Assembly: GCA_958450325.1 (NCBI GenBank)
Contig: OY288251.1
Coordinates: 17,668,976-17,732,975 of the forward strand
Direction of reading: 5' to 3'
Source of the DNA: Agrostemma githago
Lineage: Eukaryota > Streptophyta > Magnoliopsida > Caryophyllales > Caryophyllaceae
DNA length: 64,000 bases
Shown here: one piece after another, positions 56,363-64,000 of the stretch
How the letters are laid out: every line of letters begins with the position of its first letter
How positions within the stretch are numbered: position 1 is the first letter of the stretch
Notes under the pieces: model-generated
Databases searched by the model: none
What the model was told of the DNA's origin: nothing
Seen by the model: only the letters and a program-made list of their open reading frames with translations
Made by a program: the position numbers and the translations under genes

Positions 56363-56364
<2 letters not shown>

Positions 56365-56435
<71 letters not shown>

Positions 56436-56436
56436 G

Positions 56437-56469
<33 letters not shown>

Positions 56470-56470
56470 T
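56365..56470. repeat. (TAA)n tract that flips to (ATT)n
   Basis: About 90 bp of TAA/AAT units (one TAG variant) switch at about 56454 to ATT units up to 56470. The two halves are complementary around the switch point. It is the R-1 tail and the junction with the truncated R-2. Confidence 0.9.
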
Positions 56471-58115
56471 CTCTCCCGGTGGGTGGAATTATGTTATTCT
56501 CGTCCTGCTCGTTTATATTATGGTGAGCACAGTCTTTGGTCTTGTCAGGGGGTCCAGCAGGGTGATCCTTTGGGTCCTCTGCTTTTTTCTTTGGTGTTAC
56601 ATCCCTTGGTTTGTAAGATCCGGGACACTTTTGACTTGAGATTGCAGGCTTGGTATTTGGATGATGGCACTATCGTCGGAGATACCTTGATTGTAGGGAA
56701 GGTTTTGGAGCTGATTAAGGATGATGGTCCTCGATCGGGACTTCATCTTAATATCAGTAAAACCGAGGTTTTTTGGCTTACGGAAGATCTTAGGAGTAGG
56801 CTCCCTGGTGTTTTTCCCCCTGCTATCGCCAGACCGATGCGTGGTGTCAAAGTCCTTGGCGGGCCTGTTAGTGTGTGCCATGATTTCAGCAGTGAGCTCG
56901 TGATGAGTAGAGTGACCAGAACCATCGCGCTTATGGGTTCTGTTGCTCTGCTTGATGATCCGCAGTGTGAGTTGTTGTTGCTACGGGCTTGTACTGGTAT
57001 TTCCAAACTTTATTTTGCTTTACGTACTTGCTCGCCAGCTGTTTTTGAGTCGGCTAAGCTGGCTTTTGACGAGGCGCTTCGTTCTCACCTAGAACGTATT
57101 GTCGTTGCGTCCGGACCTGGTTTTGGCGACTGGCAATGGCGGCTTGCCACTCTTCCCTTTTCTTTTGGAGGGCTTGGAGTGTATGCAGCTGGAGATGTCC
57201 TTAAATATGCTTTTGTGGCATCTCGGCTGCAATCAGCTGGTTTGCAAGCCTCGTTGCTTCGTGGTGCGGGTGTCTCAGCCCCTGGTCCTACTTTTGATGC
57301 GGCCTTGTGTGGGCTTAGAGAGGTTCTGGGTCCTGTTGTGTGTGATCCTAGTGAGATCGCTGCCCCTAAACTTATGAAGTCTTTGGCAGATATATATTTC
57401 ACGAGGGTTGTTGCTACTGTAGAATCAGATTTCTCTTTAACCCCCCGTCAAGTTGCGCTGTGGAAGTCTCAGCTAGGTGGTCATGCTACTGATTGGCTGC
57501 GAGCTGTCCCTATTTCAGGGTTGGGTCAGACTATGAACGGTCGGACGTATCGCTGTGTGCTTAGCTATCGATTCGGCGTTCCTTTGTTTTCCGTGACTGG
57601 ACCTTGTCCTGCCTGCTCTCGAGTTTTCGACGACGATATCTATGGGGAGCATGTTGTGTCCTGTGCGGGGGCTGTTGGGATAAAACACCGACATAACCTC
57701 GTCCAGGACACTCTTATGGATATCTGTTGCCGTTCTGGGGTCTCGGTAGGTAAGAAGGTCGATATTGGCCTGATCGACAGTCATGACAAATCTTACTGGA
57801 TCTTCTCCTCTGACTCAGTCTGGGCTCTCGGAATTCATGTCGGGTCGTGTCGTGGTCGACGCTGCTCGGCGCAAGTGCGCTAAGTACCGAGACCTGTGCG
57901 CGGGGCTTGGATATGGGTTTTTGCCTTTTTCCTTTTCTTCGCTGGGGGAATTGGAGGCGGATGCTATCAGCTTGCTTAAAAGGGTCCAAAAATTTTCGAT
58001 AGCACAGGACGCCGGAGCACGCGCTGCTCCTTTTATTTTTACTCGGCTTAGTTTTGCAATAGCCAAGGGGGTGGGGGCCCAGATAGTATCTCGGCTGCCC
58101 ACCAATTTTTTGTAA
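56471..58115 (+). pseudogene. R-2 replicase, 5'-truncated copy (RT palm to C-terminus)
   Basis: Enters at SRWVELCYSRPARLYYG within RT and keeps GVQQGDPLGPLLF, YLDD (56654-56665) and the thumb/linker GFGDWQWRLATLPFSFGGLGVY. The C-terminal zinc motif is intact: C-x2-C at 57605-57616 and H-x4-C ending 57664, then KHRHNLVQDTLMDIC. Near 57787 a deletion of about 60 nt removes the stretch containing RPAD and shifts frame; the tail resumes as LTGSSPLTQSGLSEF and ends IVSRLPTNFL at 58112. Upstream of the deletion there is no stop, so it is better preserved than R-1. Confidence 0.85.
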
Positions 58116-58168
58116 ACTTTGTTCTGATTCATCAATAAAATTCTCCATTTCATTAAAAAAAAATAATA

Positions 58169-58202
<34 letters not shown>
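58116..58202 (+). repeat. R-2 3' UTR and (TAA)n tail
   Basis: Short UTR (CATCAATAAAATTCTCCATTT) with an AATAAA-like signal, AAAAAAAA, then about 45 bp of TAA units. L-E begins at 58203. Confidence 0.85.
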
Positions 58203-58281
58203 CAGCGAAGTGAGAGAAACACTTTCTCTCTCTATAACCGTTTTCTCTCAACGATTTTGGCTTTCTTCGCTCGTAGCTTCC

Positions 58282-59751
58282 ATAGTGGATTCTCAGGTGA
58301 AGCGAGGGCCTGGTAGGCCGCCGAAGAAGCAACAATTGCCGCCATTGCCATCGTCATCTTTTTCACAAAGCTCGGGGTTGAAGAAAACAGAGGATCTACA
58401 AGAGAACACGGAGCAGAGTTCTTCGCGACAATCTTCGCTTAACGATCTAATCTTGAATGCCATGAATTCTGCTGGTATAAACGCTCCTTCTCCAAATTCT
58501 GCTATTCTTAATAATGATGATAACAATGTGATGTCGAATGGTGATGACATAACTGTGAATTCTCCAAACCCTGTGGTTATACCTGTTCTGAATAAACCTA
58601 GCTGGTCGAAAGTTGCTACTAAATCACCGCTATTAGGAATGAGTCTACCTTACTATGAGGATGTGGCAAATTCCCCTGAACTTGATTTCAGTTTGCATGA
58701 TTTTGAGGATGAACTTAAGATTTGGAATAATACTTTAATGGGGAATGTAATTGGGTCTAAGCCTAATTTGCAAGGAATGAAGAAGTTCATTCAGGAAAAA
58801 TGGGGAGCTATAGCATATCCTGTAGTCCAATATTTTAGGAAAGGATGGTTTTCTTTTCGTTTCGACTCTAGAGAAGCCATGGATGGAGTCTTAAGAGGAG
58901 GGCCCTGGAAAATGGGGGTTTACACCCTTGTTCTTAATGAATGGTCCCTTACTTTCTCGCAGGAGATGGAAAGGGTTGCCAGTGTACCTATTTAGATTTT
59001 ATTTTCTTATCTTTACCCTTTTCTTTGGTCTGAGGTGGTTCTAGGGAAGATGGCTAGTAAGCTTGGAAAACCATTATGTGCTGACATAGCCACTACCATC
59101 AAAGCTAAACTTTCTTATGGAAGGGTTCTTGTAGAAATGGATGTTTCCAAGGAATTACCTGAACATATCGTGATTAACACGCCTTACTGTGATCACTCTA
59201 TCCAAATAGTTCAATATGAATGGGTTCCATATTATTGTAAAGGTTGTGGTAAGCTTGGCCACACCATTGCAACCTGCAAATGGGAAAAAAAGAAAGTTGT
59301 TGTCTTAAAAGAAAAAGAAGCTAAAGAGACTGTGATACCGGAATTCCAGGACTTAAACCCTGTAATATCTAGTAAAGAGAACAATAAAGAGCTAGGTGGG
59401 CCCTTGAGTGAGAGTGAGTACCCAGAGGTGGATGAAAAGTCTTCCCAAGGTGCAGTGCACTCAGGACACTCCTATGACTGTGATACTAATGAGAACTTTC
59501 AACCGGTGAGTAGGAAGAATTCTTCTTCTCAGAAAGCAATGGTGAATACGAAAGAGACTATGATTCTAGCTAACTCCTTTAATCTCTTTCTAAAAGAGGA
59601 TGGATGGCTAGAGCAGACCTGTGAGTCTGCAGATGAACCAGGACTAGATCAAGTATGTCCTTATAGCATTTCCCACTTTACTGCTGAGGAGGTGCATAAA
59701 CTGAAGGAGCCCCCTGATAAGACTCATGAAAGTGGTGTCTTGGAACATTAG
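58282..59751 (+). pseudogene. L-E ORF1 protein (AT-hook-like, DUF4283, CCHC)
   Basis: Same layout as L-D: QVKRGPGRPPKK (AT-hook-like, 58297-58330), DUF4283-like core (GMSLPYYEDV to GGPWKMGVYTLVLNEW), CCHC CKGCGKLGHTIATC near 59235-59276, and a C-terminal tail ending LEH. The expected start codon reads ATA at 58282 where L-D has ATG; the frame is also open from an ATG at 58210 in the 5' UTR, which would add 24 residues. One stop, TAG at 58993-58995, replaces the Trp of PIW in L-D. Ends TAG 59749-59751, overlapping ORF2 by 26 nt. Confidence 0.9.
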
Positions 59752-62700
59752 AGGCTTTAATAAGCCTTTCAAAGATAGTGAAGTCAAGGAATTTCTCTTG
59801 ACTAAAAAAGTGGATGTTTTTGGTTTACTTGAAACTAGGGTCAAGAGGGGTAAGGCCAATAAGATCATTAGAAGACATTTCAATAATTGGTTGGTTATTA
59901 CTAATCATGATGTTCATCATAAAGGTCGGATTTGGGTATTCTTAAATCCCAAAACTGTTTCTTTCACTAACATAAGTATTAAAGAACAACACATTACTGG
60001 TTTAGTTCATCATTTTGAGTCTAATAAATCTATGTGGATCTCTATGGTTTATGGGAAAAATAAAGGGGATGAGAGAATCCCTCTGTGGACTGACCTGACT
60101 TCTCTATGCATAACTCAACCTTGGATTATGTTAGGAGATTTTAATGTGGTAAGATTGCCAGAGGAAAAGATGGGTACTAATCCACCTGATTTGGAAGACA
60201 TGGTTGACTTCAATTCATGCTTGCTTAGTTGTCATTTAGATGACCTGCCTTGTAGTGGAGGGCAAACCACTTGGACTAACAAACAAGAGGTTGGTTCTAG
60301 AGTTTGCTCCAAGCTGGACAGAGCCCTTGCAAACCTTGCTTGGTGCTCTACTTTTCCTAATGCTGCTGTTATAGTTGGTGAACCTGGAATCTCAGATCAC
60401 TCTCCCATTATAGTGGAGGTATCTAGAGATCATAAAACTCAGCGCATTTTTAGCTTCTTGAACTGTTGGACTGCTCATGAGGATTTTCTCCCCACTGTTT
60501 CCACAGCTTGGAACCACAGTGTTAATGGCTCTCCAATGTATAGGTTTTTCCAAAAGTTAAAAAGGGTAAAGCAAGCGTTAAAATCATTTCACAGATCTAA
60601 CTTCTATAAACTTTCCTCTATTGTGGAACAAGCCAAGGAAAATCTGCATTCCTGCCAGAGAAAATTGGGGCAGGATCCATTTTCTGAATCCCTTATTGCA
60701 CAGGAAAAGACTTTGGTAACTTCATATTATCAGCTTAAAGGAGCTGAATTGAGCCTTCTTCAGCAACGAGCTAAAGTAAAACACATCCAATTGAGTGAAT
60801 GCTCCTCTAACTATTTTTTCTCCAAGATTGCTGAAAGGAAAATGCAGCAAATGCTTGGTGCCATCAAAAATGAAGAAAGGGAAATTTGTATTGGTCCTAA
60901 GGCTGGTTCTGCAGCATTCCAAGAGTACTATTCTAATCTCTTAGGGAAAAGTTCCCCTACTACTGGGACTATTCCTAAGCGTGACTCATTAACTAATGAT
61001 GTTCAAAAACAGTTATGTCAGCCTATTTCTTTTGAAGAGTTGAAAGCAATTATTTTCAAAATGGATAATAACAGCAGCCCTGGAATTGATGGCTTTTCTG
61101 CTGGTTTTTTCAAGGCCTGTTGGAGCATTATTGGTGCTGATTTTTATTTTGTTGTTCAATCTTTCTTTAAAACAAGTGTCATGTCCAAGCAGGCTAATGC
61201 AACTCTTGTTACTCTGACTCCTAAGAAGCATGATGCTCAGTCTGTTAAAGAATTTAGACCCATCTCTTGCTGCACTATTTTCTACAAAGCTATATCTAAG
61301 GTTCTGACAAACAGGATGAAACCTATTCTTCCTACTTTAATAGGAGAGGAACATGCCGCTTTCAATCAGGGGAGGAATATATTTGATAATGTGCTACTCT
61401 CTCAAGCTTTGGTAAAGGGGTATACCAGGAAATACATTACGCCCAAATGCATGGTGAAGGTGGACATTAGGAAGGCTTTTGATTCCCTTCAATGGCCTTT
61501 CATCTCTTCCATGTTGTTCTCTATGGGGTTTCCTAGTCAGTTTGTTAAATGGGTCATGGGTTGCCTCACTGGACCATGGTATTCTTTCAAATTGAATGGG
61601 AGCATCTCTAGTTATTTTCAGGGAAAAAGCGGGATAAGACAAGGGAATCCTCTTTCCCCCTATCTATTTGTACTTAGTATGGAAGTGCTTTCTCAAAAAT
61701 TAAGAAGTATATGTCTCCAAAATCAGGTTTCCTATCACCCTAAGTGTTGTAAGATGCAGTTAACTCACCTCATCTTCGCTGATGATCTAATGATATTCAC
61801 AAGAGGTGACGTGCCTTCTGTGACGGCAGTAAAGCGGGCTCTTGATTCTTTTGCTTCATTATCAGGTTTGCATCCAAATGTGGACAAAACCTGTGTCTAT
61901 TTTGGTGGTGTCAGATAAGAAATTCAGCAAGAAATCACTGAGGTTACTGGTTTTACTACTGGCAGTTTTCCCTTTCGTTATTTGGGCTTGCCCCTTACTA
62001 CTTCCAGGATAACCATTCAATTATTTGATTCTCTTATCCTCAAAGTACAGCACGTGACTCAACATTGGTCCAATCAATTACTCTCTTATGCTGGAAAGGC
62101 ACAATTGATCAATTCTGTTTTGTTTGGGCTTGAAAACTTTTGGTGCTCTAGCCTATTACTACCTGCTGCAGTCTCTAAGTCACTCACAAGGCTTAGCAAA
62201 GATTTCTTCTGGGGTATCAAGGCTGGACAGTGAAGGTTAGTTTTTAAGAAATGGAGAGACGTGTGTTCTCCTTGGAATGCTGGTGGGTTTGGCATAAAGG
62301 ATATTTACAGCTGCAATACTGCTCTTTTGGCCAAATGGATCTGGAATTTCACCAGGAGTCCTGAATCTATTTGGACAAAATGGTGCCGAAAATACATTCT
62401 GAATACTGCTGATATTTGGTCTATTGACAACAACGAACGCTTACCTATTGGTTTCAGGAATGTTCTGTCAGTTCGTGACAAGTTAATCCAATTAACTGGT
62501 TCCATAGGCATGGCTAAGAATCTCTTGGAGGATTGTTCATCAGAGTCCAAATTCCTAGTGAAGAAGGTATATGTTGCTATTTCTAACAAGAAGACCATAA
62601 AGTGGAGTCCTATCCTGAGCTCATCTGTTGTTGCCCCTAGCCATAAGATAATATCCTATATGGCTATTCAGAAGAAGCTTCCGACTGCAGAATTATACAC

Positions 62701-63103
62701 ACAGAAAGGGTTTCAGCTTGCTACTAGATGCCCCTTACGTCTGGAGGATGGTGAACACCATGGGCATCTGTTCTTTTCTTGTACCTACTCTAAGGATGTC
62801 TGGTATGCCATCCTTGGATGGATTTCTGTTAAGCACATTGGACCCAAGCTCTGTGATATCATCAAATGGATGCTAGTGGATGCGCATAAGAAACATTGGA
62901 AGTATGTCTGGCTCTCCGTAAGCTTGGCTGCAACAATCTATTGCATCTGGAAGGAAAGAAACAAGCGGATCTTCTCTAATACTAGTACAAATGTATTAAG
63001 TCTAGTGCAGCAAATACAATTTTTAGTAACAACCAGATTTGATTCTTACAAGGGTAGCCGTAAGTATGCTAGGATTATAGGTAAACTTGACCTCCTTGTT
63101 TAA
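59726..63103 (+). pseudogene. L-E ORF2 (1126 codons), near-intact L1-type replicase with two stops
   Basis: Endonuclease motifs are all present: VSWNIRG at the start, MLGDFNVVR near 60130, GISDHSPIIVE near 60390. RT: VKVDIRKAFDS near 61460, GIRQGNPLSPYLF (usual QGDP reads QGNP), FADDLMIF at 61775-61798. zf-RVT near 62700-62800 reads CPLRLEDGEHHGHLFFSC, with one zinc Cys changed to Arg. Two stops only: TAA 61916-61918 and TGA 62231-62233 (CGA likely). Best-preserved endonuclease in the window. Confidence 0.93.
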
Positions 63104-63303
63104 GGAAGTATATTGTGGTATAACTTTGCATCAAATTGTAATTTCATTTTATCAATGAAATGATAATTTTTCTTGCAAAAAATAAATAAATAATAATAAT
63201 AGTAATAATAATAGTAATAATAATAGTAATAGTAATAGTAATAGTAATAGTAATAATAATAGTAATAGTAATAATAATAGTAATAATAATAATAATAATA
63301 ATT
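63104..63303 (+). repeat. L-E 3' UTR and (TAA/TAG)n tail
   Basis: UTR with AATTGTAATTTCATTTTATC and AATGAAATGATAATTTTTCT, A-run, TAAA units, then TAA mixed with TAG hexamers to about 63303. Tyr-rich or Leu-rich reverse translations are artefacts. L-F starts at the end. Confidence 0.88.
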
Positions 63304-63376
63304 CATTAAATTCGGTTGCGTAGTGAGGGAAACTTTTCTCTCTCTGGGATTCAGTTGCTACTGGTTCTAGTCCGGC

Positions 63377-63864
63377 ATGGGAGCTGATCAGGCCAAAAGA
63401 GGGCCAGGACGGCCACGGAAATTTCATCAGTCGTTGCCACCTCCTCAATCTGGTCCGATTGGTGGGAGTGGGGAGCGAAAAGATGATGAATCAAGCTCCC
63501 AATTGGAAGATCAGGTTGCTGCGCGAGAAGTTTTGGTTAACGATCTAATCCTTAAAGCTATGGAGTCAGTTGGTAAAATTGTTTCCTCTAGTTCAATGAT
63601 TAATAATAATGCTGAAAATTCTGCTAAAGATATGGTTCATTACTTGAATGTGGACACAAATGGAGGTCTGAATGATACTCTGCCCCCGAAGAGAGAATCT
63701 GGGGAATCGGTTCCAGTAAAGAAGCCATGGGTTGCTGCTGCAGCTAAACAGCAACAATTGGGCATGAGTCTGTGTTTCTATGATGATATTGTAGATTCTT
63801 CTGAAATTACTATTGATTTGGATGATTTTGAGGAAGAATTGGAAAGATGGAAGTATACACTTAA
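63377..63864 (+). pseudogene. L-F ORF1 protein, 5' part, interrupted
   Basis: MGADQAKRGPGRPRKFHQ carries the AT-hook-like motif at residues 7-15, followed by the usual linker (VNDLILKAMESVGK) and the beginning of the DUF4283-like domain (GMSLCFYDDIVDSSEITIDLDDFEEELERWKYTL). No stop or frameshift up to 63864, so the element was intact this far when interrupted by unrelated GC-rich sequence. The 5' UTR from 63304 keeps the family hairpin at 63325-63342. Confidence 0.88.
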
Positions 63865-64000
63865 TGAGGGTCGGCAGCCTGCTCCGGACCGCCTGCTAAG
63901 CAGGCCCTCAGAAGACTCTACTTAAGGAGCCCGGGAACCGACTTGACAGACAATCAGAGCAAAGTCACTAAGAAGAGAGCTCACGGGGAACTTCAGACGA
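63865..64000. mobile_element. Start of an insertion into L-F, probably an LTR
   Basis: Begins TGAGGGTCGGCAGCC, unlike LINE sequence, and contains a 15-bp palindrome GCCTGCTAAGCAGGC near 63888-63902. TG at the breakpoint and GC-rich content resemble the Tat-like LTR at 29719-30481, but the rest lies beyond the window and ATGAGG is shared with LINE sequence, so the boundary is uncertain by a few bases. Confidence 0.4.

Larger units (their letters stand above)
51577..56364 (+). mobile_element. R-1: non-L1-type LINE, 5' complete, carrying a MITE
   Basis: Spans from the L-D tail to its own 3' UTR end (about 30 bp after the stop at 56332) before a (TAA)n tract. The first 980 bp are very C/T- and GC-rich (CCGCCG, CTTCCTCC), an untranslated leader unlike the rest of the window. 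Coding runs 52559-56332. The element is 594 bp longer than it should be because of a PIF/Harbinger-type MITE at 52992-53585. A 5'-truncated relative, R-2, follows. Confidence 0.8.

Noticed and set aside
63100..63448. Tyr- and Leu-rich minus-strand frames
   Set aside because: Reverse translation of the L-E (TAA/TAG)n tail.

Overview
This is repeat-dense nuclear DNA from a flowering plant, most likely a eudicot. The evidence is plant-specific: L1-type LINEs with DUF4283-like ORF1 proteins, Tat/Ogre- and Athila-like Ty3/Gypsy elements carrying antisense genes, a Cassandra-type LTR with a 5S rRNA insert, CACTA elements, Stowaway MITEs, a Helitron end and GT-AG introns. I see no convincing single-copy host gene. 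Almost everything is transposable element, nested or abutting, mostly with one to several inactivating lesions. The species cannot be named from this sequence.

Layout. 1-3078: 5' end of a minus-strand Gypsy element with an uninterrupted gag frame running off the left edge, a tRNA-Asp primer site and a 1.57 kb LTR. It lies inside a larger minus-strand Tat-like element (about 3079-14113) with a broken plant-mobile-domain (PMD) gene on the opposite strand, a short gag-like frame, a long leader, a tRNA-Arg-type primer site and a 2.16 kb LTR. 14114-16804: 3' internal end, polypurine tract and 3' LTR of the same family in the opposite orientation, giving a large inverted LTR pair. 16805-29718: LINE relics head to tail (tail remnant, L-A, L-B, scrap of a third); L-A is split by a 2.1 kb CACTA element and L-B by a Cassandra solo LTR. 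29719-35713: 3' part of another minus-strand Tat-like element with an antisense gypsy-type-transposon gene that has its own promoter-like sequences. 35715-39482: a 3.1 kb Tekay/Del-like LTR with an inverted partial copy. 39483-44389: AT-rich DNA with two Stowaway MITEs, a Helitron 3' end, a possible two-exon mini-gene and a CACTA right end.

44393-63864: the most striking part, a head-to-tail stack of LINEs (L-C, L-D, two copies of a second LINE type here called R-1 and R-2, L-E, L-F). Every junction lies in a (TAA)n-type microsatellite that is the 3' tail of the upstream element. L-D, L-E and L-F keep their 5' ends, share a 5'-terminal hairpin, encode an AT-hook-like motif at the ORF1 N-terminus, and (L-D, L-E) overlap ORF1 and ORF2 by 26 nt. 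R-1 and R-2 are not L1-type: they combine N-terminal zinc fingers, a YLDD reverse transcriptase and a C-terminal CCHC plus RPAD segment resembling the restriction-like endonuclease of R2/R4-clade LINEs. At 63865 another insertion begins.

Working hypothesis: each LINE tail provided a (TAA)n landing site for the next LINE, so the array grew in one direction. Many stop codons fit C-to-T (or complementary G-to-A) decay of methylated, silenced DNA.
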